64,000 nt of DNA from Cytophagales bacterium (GCA_030054145.1 JASGCK010000003.1:233127-297126), one strand, 5' to 3'; positions 18,978 to 27,567 are shown, counted from the first letter of the stretch. Notes: generated by a model from the sequence alone, not told the origin. Program-made: numbers and translations.

Positions 18978-20311
18978 CCACTACCGCCAACCCCAATTTT
19001 GTCCCTTGGTTCCGCTCCGTCGCGCCGTACATCCATACGCATCGCGGTAAGACGTTTGTTGTTGCTGTTTGCGGCGAGGCTATAGCGGACGGGCGTTTGT
19101 CGGCCATTGCCCAAGACGTGGCGCTGATTCAAAGCATGGGCGTTCGCATTGTGCTGGTGCATGGCTTTCGCCCGCAGGTCAATGAGCAGTTGGCGGCTAA
19201 AGGCCACACGCCGCAGTATTCGCACGGGATGCGGATTACGGATTCTGTCGCGCTGGATTGTGCGCAAGAGGCCGCTGGTCAGCTGCGCTACGAGATCGAG
19301 GCGGCGTTTAGCCAGGGCCTGCCGAACACGCCAATGGCGGGCTCGACCGTGCGCGTGATTTCGGGTAATTTTTTAACCGCACGGCCTGTTGGCTTGATTG
19401 ATGGCGTGGACTTTATTCATTCGGGGTTGGTGCGCAAAGTGGACACGGTTGCGATCAACCAAGTGCTCGATATGGGCGCGGTGGTGCTCTTGTCGCCGTT
19501 TGGTTTTTCACCCACGGGCGAGGCGTTTAACCTGACGATGGAAAACGTGGCAACCAGCGTGGCGATTGGCTTGCAAGCCGATAAGCTGATTTTTTTGACG
19601 GAAATTGACGGCATTCACATGAATGCAGATGACGCTGCAAGCCCCGTGGATACTGAGCTGCCGCTGGTTGATGCAGAGAAACTGCTTGCCGCTTTGCCAA
19701 ATGCCAAAGAGCCTACCGACACCGCGTTTTATTTGCAGCACTGCGTGAAGGCGTGCAAGTCGGGCGTGGAGCGCTCGCACATCTTGCCCTACGCTGTGGA
19801 CGGCGCATTGCTCTTGGAGATTTATGTCCATGACGGCATTGGCACGATGGTTATCGATGAAAAACTGGAGAGCCTGCGTGAGGCGACGATTGACGACGTG
19901 GGTTCGATCTTGCAATTGATTGAGCCCTTCGAGCGCGATGGCACGCTGGTCAAGCGCGACCGCACCGAGATTGAGCGCGACGCCAAGTGCTACACCGTCA
20001 TCGAGCACGACGGCGTGATCTTTGGCTGTGCCGCGCTGTATCCGTATCCAGAGGCGAAGACGGCGGAAATGGCGGCGCTGACCGTCTCGCCCAATGTACA
20101 AAACCAAGGCGATGGCGAGCGCATTTTGAAGCGCATCGAGCACCGCGCCAAAGCGCAAGGCGTGGAGAGCATCTTTGTGCTGACCACGCGAACCAGCCAT
20201 TGGTTTATCAAGCGCGGCTTTGTGCCCACCGATCCCAATTGGCTGCCCGAAGCGCGCAAGAAAAAATACAACTGGGATCGCAAGTCGCAGGTGTTGGTGA
20301 AGAAGCTTTAA
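18974..20311 (+). CDS. argA: N-acetylglutamate synthase (amino-acid N-acetyltransferase)
   Basis: A 445-residue ArgA that makes N-acetylglutamate from glutamate and acetyl-CoA, the first step of arginine synthesis. The N-terminal two thirds is an amino-acid-kinase-like regulatory domain ([14 protein letters not shown], and [11 protein letters not shown]). The C-terminal GNAT domain shows [17 protein letters not shown], the acetyl-CoA loop, although the usual R/Q-x-x-G-x-G/A has an unusual QNQGDGE form. [14 protein letters not shown] is the standard family end. It overlaps vapC by 4 bases and appears to depend on the vapBC transcript. Confidence 0.93.
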   Translation: MTTTANPNFVPWFRSVAPYIHTHRGKTFVVAVCGEAIADGRLSAIAQDVALIQSMGVRIVLVHGFRPQVNEQLAAKGHTPQYSHGMRITDSVALDCAQEAAGQLRYEIEAAFSQGLPNTPMAGSTVRVISGNFLTARPVGLIDGVDFIHSGLVRKVDTVAINQVLDMGAVVLLSPFGFSPTGEAFNLTMENVATSVAIGLQADKLIFLTEIDGIHMNADDAASPVDTELPLVDAEKLLAALPNAKEPTDTAFYLQHCVKACKSGVERSHILPYAVDGALLLEIYVHDGIGTMVIDEKLESLREATIDDVGSILQLIEPFERDGTLVKRDRTEIERDAKCYTVIEHDGVIFGCAALYPYPEAKTAEMAALTVSPNVQNQGDGERILKRIEHRAKAQGVESIFVLTTRTSHWFIKRGFVPTDPNWLPEARKKKYNWDRKSQVLVKKL

Positions 20312-20317
20312 ATCGCT

Positions 20318-20343
20318 CCGTCATTCGCGCGAAGGCGGGACTC
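20318..20343. repeat. Imperfect copy of the TTCCCGC/GCGGGAA hairpin repeat
   Basis: CCGTCATTCGCGCGAAGGCG followed by GGACTC resembles the common hairpin repeat with TTCCCGC and GCGGGAA arms, with one arm mutated. It follows argA directly. Confidence 0.5.
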
Positions 20344-20373
20344 TACACATTTATACACACTCATACACATTCA
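20344..20373. repeat. Three 10-bp TACACA-type tandem repeats
   Basis: TACACATTTA, TACACACTCA and TACACATTCA lie head to tail just before the yggX ribosome-binding site. The 10-bp period puts the same bases on one helix face, which could be a regulator site or a simple slippage product. Confidence 0.6.
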
Positions 20374-20393
20374 ATTTAACAAGGAAATCACAA

Positions 20394-20666
20394 ATGGCAC
20401 GCATGGTCAACTGCATCAAATTGGGCAAGGAAGCCGAAGGGCTGGACTTTCCGCCGTATCCTGGCGAGCTGGGGAAAAAGCTTTGGCAGCAAGTGAGCAA
20501 GGAAGCTTGGGCGGCTTGGATTAAGCATCAAACGATGTTGGTGAATGAAAACCGTTTGAATTTGGCGGACGCGCGTGCGCGTCAGTATTTGGCGCGTCAA
20601 ATGGAGAATCATTTCTTTGGCGACGGCGCGGACGCGGCGCAAGGTTATGTGCCGCCAGCGGTCTAA
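20394..20666 (+). CDS. yggX: Probable Fe(2+)-trafficking protein
   Basis: A 90-residue YggX-family protein. Family hallmarks are the N-terminal [15 protein letters not shown] with a conserved cysteine, [20 protein letters not shown] and ENRLNLAD, and MENHFFG near the C-terminus. YggX protects iron-sulfur clusters and may carry ferrous iron; it is induced by oxidative stress in enterics. A clear AAGGAAA Shine-Dalgarno precedes the ATG. It lies between argA and an FAD oxidase with hairpin repeats on both sides, so it may be its own transcript. Confidence 0.94.
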   Translation: MARMVNCIKLGKEAEGLDFPPYPGELGKKLWQQVSKEAWAAWIKHQTMLVNENRLNLADARARQYLARQMENHFFGDGADAAQGYVPPAV

Positions 20667-20672
20667 GAGTGG

Positions 20673-20692
20673 ATTCCCGCCTGCGCGGGAGT
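20673..20692. repeat. TTCCCGC/GCGGGA hairpin repeat
   Basis: ATTCCCGCCTGCGCGGGAGT forms a compact GC-rich stem between yggX and the FAD oxidase. Similar copies occur at 20318, 24675 and 28358 and half a copy at 54611. Confidence 0.7.
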
Positions 20693-20703
20693 GAGGCGTT
20701 TTG

Positions 20704-21786
20704 ATGCGTTCGATTGCTGTTGTTGGCGCTGGTTTGGCGGGGGCGGCTTGTGCGCATGCCTTTGCCCATGCGGGCTACAGCGTTACGGTGTACGAGCAAG
20801 CGGCAACGCCTGCCGCAGGTGCGTCAGGTGTTCCTGTTGGTTTGTTTGCACCCAGCACCTCTAGCGACGACGCGCCGCATTCACGCTTGCTGCGAAGCGG
20901 TGTGAACTTGCTCTTGCTGCAATTGCGCCGATTAAGCGCAGCAGGTTTACTTGTCGAGGGCCAAGATTGGGCGATGACGGGCGTGTTGGAGCGCTGTTTG
21001 CGCGGTGATAAAAATCTGCCAAGCACATGGCTGGAACCCCAAGACCCGCTTGGCTTGCAGAGCACAGTGGCTGGTGAGCCTTTTGCACAAAGGCCTGCGG
21101 GCAAGGTGCAAGAAATATTTCATGGCGCAGCGGGTTGGGTACTCCCCGCCCGCTTGATTGCTGCGTGGCTTGCGCATCCTCGCATCAACCGTCAAACGCA
21201 GGTGCGGGTGAGCGATGCGGCAGCGCTGGATGCGGACGCGGTGGTGGTTGCTTGCGGCTACCAAACGCCGCAGTTGATTCCCGCATTGCAAGGTGCGTTG
21301 CAGCCAATTCGCGGGCAGGTGGAATGGGGCGGCGAATCCGCGCCCTTCGACAAGCTCAGGGCGAACGGAGGATGGCTTGGGGTGAGCGAAGGAGGGTTCG
21401 GGGCGAACGGTGTGAGTTGTCCTGTGAATGGCATGGGGCACTTTATTGCTACGCCTGATGCTTGGTTGGCGGGTGCGACGTATCAAAGGGATGAGACGGC
21501 TATGCACATTCGCGCCAAAGATCGAGATAAGAATTTTGAAAAGCTAGCGGCGCTGATGCCTGAATGGACTGCGCAAGATGTGGCGCTGCTGCGCAGTCAC
21601 TCGCAGTCTTGGGTGGGGGTGCGAACGGCACAAAAAAATCGCAAGCCTTTGGTTGTGCAGCCCGAGCCAATTGGGCAGCCGCGTTTGTGGGTGTGTACGG
21701 GATTGGGCTCGCGCGGCTTGAGCCTTGCGGCGCTATGCGCGGCTGATTTGCTTGCGGCTGTCCAGCGCGGTTGTGCGCTCGGTTGA
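20704..21786 (+). CDS. FAD-dependent oxidase, MnmC C-terminal-domain-like, with in-frame repeat
   Basis: A 360-residue DAO-family flavoprotein. The dinucleotide fold is VVGAGLAGAACAHAFA (about residues 6-21). RGQVEWG, PVNGMGHFIATPDAW, GATYQRDE, WVGVRTAQKNRKP and GLGSRGLSLAALCA match the FAD module of MnmC, which converts cmnm5(s2)U34 to nm5(s2)U34 in tRNA. The methyltransferase half of MnmC is absent here. About residues 213-236 (APFDKLRANGG and following) are encoded by a repeat at 21343-21410 and appear inserted. The ATG at 20704 is used rather than the TTG before it. Confidence 0.8.
   Translation: MRSIAVVGAGLAGAACAHAFAHAGYSVTVYEQAATPAAGASGVPVGLFAPSTSSDDAPHSRLLRSGVNLLLLQLRRLSAAGLLVEGQDWAMTGVLERCLRGDKNLPSTWLEPQDPLGLQSTVAGEPFAQRPAGKVQEIFHGAAGWVLPARLIAAWLAHPRINRQTQVRVSDAAALDADAVVVACGYQTPQLIPALQGALQPIRGQVEWGGESAPFDKLRANGGWLGVSEGGFGANGVSCPVNGMGHFIATPDAWLAGATYQRDETAMHIRAKDRDKNFEKLAALMPEWTAQDVALLRSHSQSWVGVRTAQKNRKPLVVQPEPIGQPRLWVCTGLGSRGLSLAALCAADLLAAVQRGCALG
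21343..21368. repeat. CTTCGACAAGCTCAG-type repeat arm inside the FAD oxidase gene
   Basis: CCCTTCGACAAGCTCAGGGC followed by GAACGG is one arm of the family seen at 63436-63484. It is read in frame as APFDKLRANG. A shorter partial copy (GGGCGAACGG) recurs at 21401-21410. Confidence 0.85.
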
Positions 21787-22032
21787 AGCATCTTGGGGAC
21801 GGGCTACTAAACAGGCGTGGTTTTGGGCGATACAGGCGATGGATTGGTGACGCTGGACGGCGACGGATACATCGATTCCGCGCTGTGATCTGTCTCAGTT
21901 TGAGATTTTTAGTTGTTCGTTTAGGGTAAATACTAGGCCTAAAACCTAGCTGAAAACAGACCTGAGTCATAAACTGAGGACTTGAATTTTTCGAATCTTT
22001 TGGTATTCATTTTTACTTTTAAGGAGTCTTTC
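21787..22032. other. 246-base gap before the molybdoenzyme genes
   Basis: I see no gene or tRNA here. It contains two inverted motifs: TCTCA-GTT-TGAGA near 21893, and a CTCAGTTT there matched by AAACTGAG near 21972, as well as CTAGG-cctaaaa-CCTAG near 21932. These could be regulator sites for the downstream operon, but this is only pattern evidence. Confidence 0.35.
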
Positions 22033-22497
22033 ATGAGTGTTCAATTTCAAGTTAATGGCAAGCCGATGTCGGCGGCCTCGGAAGGCAATACGCCACTGCT
22101 TTGGGTGCTTCGTGATGAGCTTGGTATGACGGGAACTAAGTTTGGTTGTGGTGCGGCGCTATGCGGCGCCTGTACCGTGCATCTGGATGGCGCACCTGTA
22201 CGCTCGTGCCAAACCCCAGTTTCAAGCGTAGCGGGCAAAAAAGTGTCAACGATTGAGGGACTTTCTGCTAAAAATGATCATCCACTGCAAAAGGCGTGGA
22301 TTGCGCATGATGTGCCGCAGTGCGGCTATTGCCAATCAGGGCAACTGATGAGCGCGGCAGCTTTGCTTGCCAAAAATAAAAACCCAAGTGATGCCGATAT
22401 TGATAACGCCATGAGTGGCAATATTTGCCGCTGCGGTACGTATCCACGCATCAAGGCTGCGATCAAAGATGCGGCTGCTTCTATGCGCAAAGCTTAA
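22033..22497 (+). CDS. iorA: [2Fe-2S] small subunit of an isoquinoline 1-oxidoreductase-type molybdoenzyme
   Basis: A 154-residue small subunit of the xanthine-oxidase family. The N-terminal plant-ferredoxin-type cluster uses C39, C44, C47 and C59 ([14 protein letters not shown]). The second cluster is in QCGYC and CRCG in the C-terminal half. It passes electrons from the molybdenum site to an external acceptor. The start is ATG 22033 behind AAGGAG; an upstream in-frame ATG at 21982 adds an unrelated leader and is rejected. The large subunit follows after 6 bases. No FAD subunit is present, as in isoquinoline and related aldehyde oxidoreductases. Confidence 0.88.
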   Translation: MSVQFQVNGKPMSAASEGNTPLLWVLRDELGMTGTKFGCGAALCGACTVHLDGAPVRSCQTPVSSVAGKKVSTIEGLSAKNDHPLQKAWIAHDVPQCGYCQSGQLMSAAALLAKNKNPSDADIDNAMSGNICRCGTYPRIKAAIKDAAASMRKA

Positions 22498-22503
22498 GGA
22501 GAT

Positions 22504-24666
22504 ATGAACATGACTACATCAATCAAAACATCACGCCGTGGTTTTTTAAAAACATCTAGCGCAGCAACGACGCTGGCGACAACGTCGATTTCTGCGGGTT
22601 TTATGTTAGGCGTTGTCCTGCCAGAGCGGGCGAATGCGGCTGCCACGATTCACACACCGAATGCATGGGTACACATTGCGGACGACAACACGATTACGCT
22701 TTTGTCTGCTCGCTCAGAAATGGGGCAAGGCGTTTACACCTCCATGCCCATGCTGATTGCCGAAGAGTTGAATGTCAGCATTGACAAAATTAAGGTAGCG
22801 ATTGCACCGCCAGGTGCTGTCTATACAAACGCCTTGCTGGGCGCACAAATTACGGGCGGCTCAACCTCGGTGCGCGATGGCTGGGAGAAGCTGCGCATTG
22901 CAGGGGCGCAGGTGCGTGAGATGCTTCGCGCGGCAGCGGCTGCGCGTTGGAATGTGGATTTGGATCAAGTCAAAGCCGACAAAGGAGTGCTGACCGCTAC
23001 GGGTGGCAAAAAAGCCACTTACGGTGAAATGGCTGAGGCGGCATCGCGTATGGCTGTGCCAGAAAAACCAGCGATTAAAGATCCAAAAGATTTCAAAATT
23101 GTTGGTAAATCAGCTAAGCGTTTAGACACGCCCGCCAAAACCAACGGCACTGCGCAGTTCGGTATTGATGTCAAATTGCCCGGCATGGTCTACGCCAGCC
23201 TTGAGCAGTCTCCTGTGATTGGCGGCAAAGTTAAAAGCTTTGATGGCGCAGCCGCAAAAGCAATGCCTGGTGTGATTGATGTGGTTCAAATTAACGATGG
23301 CGTAGCCGTGGTTGCTAGCAGTTATTGGCAAGCCGTTCAGGCACGCAAAGCGTTGAAAGTTGAGTGGGATGAAGGCTCGGTTGCGGCGCTGAGCGACAAG
23401 TCTATCTTGGCAGGTAACCGCGCTGCGGCGGCATCAGGCAAGGTTATTCCTATCACCAAGCCAGTGGGTGACGTGGCTGCGGCAATGTCGGGTGCGGCTA
23501 AAACGATGTCGGCTGAGTATGTGATTCCGATGCAAGCACACGCGCCGTTAGAGCCGATGAACTTTACTGCTGACTTTAAGGGCGGCAAGTGCGCCTTAAT
23601 TGGACCCACACAATTCCAACAAGGTGCGGTGGGTGCAACGGCTGCGGCTCTTGGCATCAAGCCAGAAGACATCAGTTTGCAAACCACGTTCTTGGGTGGT
23701 GGGTTTGGCCGTCGTTTAGAGCTTGACTTCATCATGCAAGCGGCGCAAATCTCTAAAGCGGTTGGCAAGCCCGTGAAGCTTTTGTGGTCGCGCGAGGACG
23801 ACATGACGCATGACTTCTATCGTCCAATGGGCGTGAATCAACTGAAGGCTGGTTTGGATGCACAAGGTAATCCAGTTGCGCTGCAATTTAAAGTGACTTC
23901 GCAGTCGATTACGCAGCGTGCCTTTGGACTGCCGAAAGATGTGCTTGATCCATTTATGGCAGAGGCAGCCGTTGCGCCCTACAACATCCCGAACACGCAG
24001 CATGATTTAGTGATTCATGATACGGGCTTCCGTGTTGGCTACTGGCGCGCGGTGAGTCACAACATGAATGCGTTTGCTAACGAGAGCTTCATGGACGAGT
24101 TAGCAAAAGCCGCAGGTAAAGATCCTTATGCTTACCGCATGGCTTTGCTAAAGGATAAACCACGCTTTACCAATGTGCTGAAGCTGGCGGCCGACAAAGC
24201 AGGTTGGGGCAAGCCATTACCAGCAGGGCGCGCGCTGGGTATTGCTTTAATGGAGGGTTATGACACCTACATGGCGCAAGTCGCAGAAATATCGGTTGAA
24301 GCGTCAGGGGTGAAGGTTCACAAAGTCACCGTTGCGGCGGATGTGGGGCGCATGGTGAATCCAGACACGGTTGAGGCGCAAATCCAGTCCAGCATTGTGT
24401 TTGGCATGAGCGCAGGTTTGATGGAAGAGATCACGATGGAGAAGGGTCGTGTTCAGCAAACCAACTACCATAATTTCCCTGTGGTGCGGATGAATGAATC
24501 ACCCAAAATTGACATCATTTTGGTCAAGAGTACAGAGAAGCCTGGCGGTATTGGTGAGCCTGCAACAGCGCTGGTTGTGCCTGCTATCGCCAATGCGGTG
24601 GCGGCGCTCACAGGCAAGCGCGTGCGTCAATTGCCACTCACGGCGGATGCGATTAAAGCGGCTTAA
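22504..24666 (+). CDS. iorB: Molybdopterin-binding large subunit, isoquinoline 1-oxidoreductase-type
   Basis: A 720-residue molybdenum hydroxylase catalytic subunit of the IorB/aldehyde dehydrogenase group. A twin-arginine signal (TSRRGFLKTSS) near residue 10 and a hydrophobic stretch to ERANAA predict Tat export. Molybdopterin-binding segments include SEMGQGVYTSMPMLIAEEL, GGSTSVRDGW, FLGGGFGRRLELD, and the C-terminal EKPGGIGEPATALVVPAIANA, whose glutamate is the expected catalytic base. The natural substrate (N-heterocycle or aldehyde) cannot be told. It pairs with the small subunit 6 bases upstream and with XdhC downstream after a terminator hairpin. Confidence 0.88.
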   Translation: MNMTTSIKTSRRGFLKTSSAATTLATTSISAGFMLGVVLPERANAAATIHTPNAWVHIADDNTITLLSARSEMGQGVYTSMPMLIAEELNVSIDKIKVAIAPPGAVYTNALLGAQITGGSTSVRDGWEKLRIAGAQVREMLRAAAAARWNVDLDQVKADKGVLTATGGKKATYGEMAEAASRMAVPEKPAIKDPKDFKIVGKSAKRLDTPAKTNGTAQFGIDVKLPGMVYASLEQSPVIGGKVKSFDGAAAKAMPGVIDVVQINDGVAVVASSYWQAVQARKALKVEWDEGSVAALSDKSILAGNRAAAASGKVIPITKPVGDVAAAMSGAAKTMSAEYVIPMQAHAPLEPMNFTADFKGGKCALIGPTQFQQGAVGATAAALGIKPEDISLQTTFLGGGFGRRLELDFIMQAAQISKAVGKPVKLLWSREDDMTHDFYRPMGVNQLKAGLDAQGNPVALQFKVTSQSITQRAFGLPKDVLDPFMAEAAVAPYNIPNTQHDLVIHDTGFRVGYWRAVSHNMNAFANESFMDELAKAAGKDPYAYRMALLKDKPRFTNVLKLAADKAGWGKPLPAGRALGIALMEGYDTYMAQVAEISVEASGVKVHKVTVAADVGRMVNPDTVEAQIQSSIVFGMSAGLMEEITMEKGRVQQTNYHNFPVVRMNESPKIDIILVKSTEKPGGIGEPATALVVPAIANAVAALTGKRVRQLPLTADAIKAA

Positions 24667-24674
24667 AACAAGAA

Positions 24675-24715
24675 GGTCATTCCCGCTCGGGCGGGAGTGA
24701 CCTTTCGCTTTCGCT
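24675..24715 (+). terminator. Hairpin terminator, also a TTCCCGC repeat copy
   Basis: GGTCATTCCCGC and GCGGGAGTGACC form a 12-bp stem with a TCGG loop, followed by a T-rich stretch (TTTCGCTTTCGCTTT). It should limit transcription from the molybdoenzyme genes into xdhC. The stem belongs to the TTCCCGC repeat family. Confidence 0.65.
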
Positions 24716-24724
24716 TTCTATTTC

Positions 24725-25726
24725 ATGGAATCTTTAGATCTGCGCGTTCTTACTGACGCGCTTAGTTGGAAAACCAGCGGTCACGGTGTGACCCTTGTGA
24801 CCGTTGTTGAAACATGGGGCAGCGCCCCGCGTCCTGCGGGTGCCATACTGGCGGTGCGAGATGATGGCGTAGTCAGCGGCTCGGTGTCGGGCGGCTGCGT
24901 TGAGGATGACTTAATCGCGCGCATTAAAGTGGGTGAGCACGCTGGCTTAAATGGCCAAGGCAAGCCTTCCATGATCGCTTATGGCGTAACCAAAGACGAA
25001 GCTGCACGTTTTGGCTTGCCTTGTGGCGGTACGCTGCGCCTTGTGCAAGAGCCTCTTGTAGATACCGCGTGGGTGAGCGAGCTGTTGGCACGTACTGTCA
25101 ACCATGAATTACTGGCGCGAACGCTATCTTTGTCTTCTGGCGCCGTGCAGCTTCGTGCGGCGGCGCGTGGTGAGACCATGGCGTTTGATGGTCTGACGCT
25201 CACGACTCTATTTGGTCCGAAGTGGCGCTTGCTGTTAATCGGTGCGGGGCAACTCAGTCAAGCGGTCGCTCAAATGGCGCAGATGCTCGATTTTGAGGTG
25301 CTCGTGTGCGACCCGCGCGAAGAATACGCAGCAACACTGCACATGGACAATGTCATCCGCGTAGCAGGAATGCCCGACGATGTGGTGCGCGACATGGGCG
25401 TTGATGCGCACACCGCCATCGTGGCACTGACGCATGACTCCAAGCTAGACGATATGGCGCTGATGGAGGCGCTCACATCCGATGCGTTTTACGTCGGAGC
25501 GCTAGGTTCAAGGCGCAATCAAGCCACGCGAAAGGCAAGACTGATTGAGCACTTCGATATGCTTGACTCAGATTTCGCCAAATTACACGGCCCCGTTGGT
25601 CTGCGATTAGGCGCAAAAACGCCAGCCGAAATTGCCGTGTCCATCATGGCGGAAATCGTGCAGGTGAAGAACGCCGCGTCTTTAAGTGCCGCCGTAGAGC
25701 CCGCGCTTGGCTGCGTGGTCGCTTAG
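24725..25726 (+). CDS. xdhC: XdhC family molybdenum-cofactor maturation protein
   Basis: A 333-residue XdhC/CoxI-family protein. The N-terminal XdhC/CoxI domain has GSAPRPAGAILAV and SGSVSGGCVEDDL (about residues 31-62), and CGGTLRL around residue 100. The C-terminal Rossmann domain has LLIGAGQLSQAVAQMA (about 168-183), and DDMALMEALTSDAFYVGALGSRRN. XdhC binds molybdopterin, helps sulfurate it and delivers it to xanthine-oxidase-family enzymes, so it probably serves the molybdoenzyme directly upstream. Confidence 0.9.
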   Translation: MESLDLRVLTDALSWKTSGHGVTLVTVVETWGSAPRPAGAILAVRDDGVVSGSVSGGCVEDDLIARIKVGEHAGLNGQGKPSMIAYGVTKDEAARFGLPCGGTLRLVQEPLVDTAWVSELLARTVNHELLARTLSLSSGAVQLRAAARGETMAFDGLTLTTLFGPKWRLLLIGAGQLSQAVAQMAQMLDFEVLVCDPREEYAATLHMDNVIRVAGMPDDVVRDMGVDAHTAIVALTHDSKLDDMALMEALTSDAFYVGALGSRRNQATRKARLIEHFDMLDSDFAKLHGPVGLRLGAKTPAEIAVSIMAEIVQVKNAASLSAAVEPALGCVVA

Positions 25727-25737
25727 ACTGCTATAAT
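25707..25737 (+). promoter_or_regulatory. Candidate promoter for the rpsB operon
   Basis: TATAAT (25732-25737) lies 19 bases after TTGGCT (25707-25712), giving a leader of about 140 nucleotides before rpsB. The -10 is perfect; the spacing is long. A small TGCCG/CGGCA hairpin lies in the leader near 25814-25829. Confidence 0.5.
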
Positions 25738-25880
25738 CGATTGGCTTTGCTGCTTCTCCTTTATAGGGTGCAGTTAAGCAAATCCGCAAACAGTTTCATT
25801 CAAGGTGTTTTTTGCCGACTTGAGCGGCATAAGACTCGACGCTGTTTTAGACCTTAACCTTTGATTTTATTGGAATAATT

Positions 25881-26621
25881 ATGTCAGTATCCATGCGCGA
25901 TATGCTGGAAGCGGGTGTCCATTTTGGTCACCAAACACGTTTCTGGAATCCTAAGATGGCTCCGTTTATTTTCGGTCATCGCAACAAAATTCACATCATC
26001 AATTTGGAAAAATCGCTCCCGATGTTCCAAGACGCGATGAAGTTTGCTAGCCAAACGGCAGCCAAACGTGGAACGATTTTGATGGTTGGTACAAAGCGCC
26101 AAGCGCGTGAATTTATCGTTGAAGAGGCGGCTCGTGCGGGTGTGCCTTTCGTCAGCCAGCGTTGGCTTGGCGGGATGTTGACCAACTTTAAAACAGTGAA
26201 GACTTCGATCAAGCGCTTGAAAGATATGAAGGCGCAGATGGAGACGGGGCTTGACGCACTTAGCAAAAAAGAACAACTCACTTTCAGTCGCGAAATTGCG
26301 AAACTGGAGCGTGATATTGGCGGCATTCAAGATATGAACGAATTGCCAAGCGCCATTTTCGTGATTGACGTTGGCTACCACAAAATTGCGCTACAAGAAG
26401 CTGCCAAACTGGGTATTCCAGTGATTGGCGTGGTTGATACGAATCACTCGCCTATCGGCATTGATTATGTGATTCCTGGCAACGATGATTCGTCTAAAGC
26501 TGTACAGCTCTACGCTCGTGGTATCGCGGATGCGATTTTGGCGGGTCGTGCCAATGCAGTTCAAGAAGTGGTTGCGGCAGTTGCTGAGAGTGCTGATGAG
26601 TTTGTTGAGGTTACTGAGTAA
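25881..26621 (+). CDS. rpsB: 30S ribosomal protein S2
   Basis: A 246-residue S2. It starts [20 protein letters not shown] and contains [38 protein letters not shown] and [19 protein letters not shown], all family signatures. S2 is needed to bring S1 to the 30S subunit and autoregulates its operon in E. coli. It opens a long operon-like run after a 154-base gap with a TATAAT promoter and a long leader. tsf follows after 11 bases. Confidence 0.98.
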   Translation: MSVSMRDMLEAGVHFGHQTRFWNPKMAPFIFGHRNKIHIINLEKSLPMFQDAMKFASQTAAKRGTILMVGTKRQAREFIVEEAARAGVPFVSQRWLGGMLTNFKTVKTSIKRLKDMKAQMETGLDALSKKEQLTFSREIAKLERDIGGIQDMNELPSAIFVIDVGYHKIALQEAAKLGIPVIGVVDTNHSPIGIDYVIPGNDDSSKAVQLYARGIADAILAGRANAVQEVVAAVAESADEFVEVTE

Positions 26622-26632
26622 GGATAGCCACT

Positions 26633-27520
26633 ATGACAATGATTACTGCAAGCATGGTCGCGGCACTTCGCGCCAAAACAGATGCTCCCATGATGGAGTG
26701 CAAAAAAGCATTAACTGAAGCCGCTGGCGATATGGAAAAAGCGGAGGAGTTGCTCCGCGTTAAGCTGGGTAGCAAGGCGAGCAAAGCGGCAAGCCGCGTG
26801 ACGGCTGAAGGCGTGGTTGTGATTGCAACGACAGCCAATGCGGGCGCGATGCTTGAGGTGAATTGCGAAACCGACTTTGTGACTAAAAACGATAGCTTCT
26901 TGGCGCTTTGCCAAGCGGCGGTAGATTTGGTTGCCAAGCACAATCCAGTTGATATTGCGGCTTTGTCTGCGCTTCCTTACACGCTGGACGGCTTTGGTCC
27001 AACGCTTGAGGATGTGCGCAAAGGTTTGATTGGCAAAATTGGCGAGAACATGAGTCTGCGTCGCTTTAAGCGCTTCACGGGTTCTCATTTGGCGACCTAT
27101 TTGCACGGCACGCGTATTGGTGTGGTGGTTGAATACGCAGGTGATGCGGCTGCAGCGAAAGACGTGGCCATGCATATTGCCGCGATGAAGCCGGTCTCGA
27201 TGACAAGCGCTGACGTGCCGCAAAACTTGATTGATAAAGAGCGTTCTGTGGCAACGATTAAAGCCGCAGAATCAGGCAAGCCAGCCGATATTGCCGCAAA
27301 AATGATTGAAGGCTCGGTTCAAAAATACTTAAAAGAAGTCAGCTTGTTTGATCAGCCTTTCGTTAAAAACGACAAGTTGACCGTTGCCGCAATGCTGAAG
27401 TCTGCTAATACCACCATGACGGGCTTTACGCTGTATGTGGTTGGCGAGGGCATTGAAAAGAAGGTTGATGATTTTGCCGCCGAAGTGGCCGCTCAAGTAG
27501 CTGCTGCAAAGGGTCAATAA
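26633..27520 (+). CDS. tsf: Elongation factor Ts
   Basis: A 295-residue EF-Ts, the guanine-nucleotide exchange factor for EF-Tu. The N-terminal UBA-like domain has [19 protein letters not shown] (family: TGAGMMDCKKAL), then a core with ETDFVTKND and [11 protein letters not shown], the EF-Tu contact residues. It is followed by a rho-independent terminator. The start ATG follows rpsB by 11 bases. Confidence 0.97.
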   Translation: MTMITASMVAALRAKTDAPMMECKKALTEAAGDMEKAEELLRVKLGSKASKAASRVTAEGVVVIATTANAGAMLEVNCETDFVTKNDSFLALCQAAVDLVAKHNPVDIAALSALPYTLDGFGPTLEDVRKGLIGKIGENMSLRRFKRFTGSHLATYLHGTRIGVVVEYAGDAAAAKDVAMHIAAMKPVSMTSADVPQNLIDKERSVATIKAAESGKPADIAAKMIEGSVQKYLKEVSLFDQPFVKNDKLTVAAMLKSANTTMTGFTLYVVGEGIEKKVDDFAAEVAAQVAAAKGQ

Positions 27521-27540
27521 ATCGCGATGAAACCCACAAA

Positions 27541-27567
27541 AAGAGCGCACATGGTGCGCTTTTTTTA
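27541..27567 (+). terminator. Rho-independent terminator after tsf
   Basis: AGCGCAC-ATG-GTGCGCT forms a 7-bp stem with a 3-base loop, followed by a run of seven T. It closes the rpsB-tsf transcript. Confidence 0.85.

Noticed and set aside
20944-21507. Long minus-strand open frame opposite the FAD oxidase
   Set aside because: It is a shadow of the real gene; it contains the peptide VRPELVEG only because the repeat is translated on the other strand.
21811-21889. Short open frame reading GDTGDGLVTLDGDGYIDS before the molybdoenzyme genes
   Set aside because: Only about 26 codons, begins directly after a stop and lacks a start codon or ribosome-binding site. The calcium-loop-like DGDG is probably chance.
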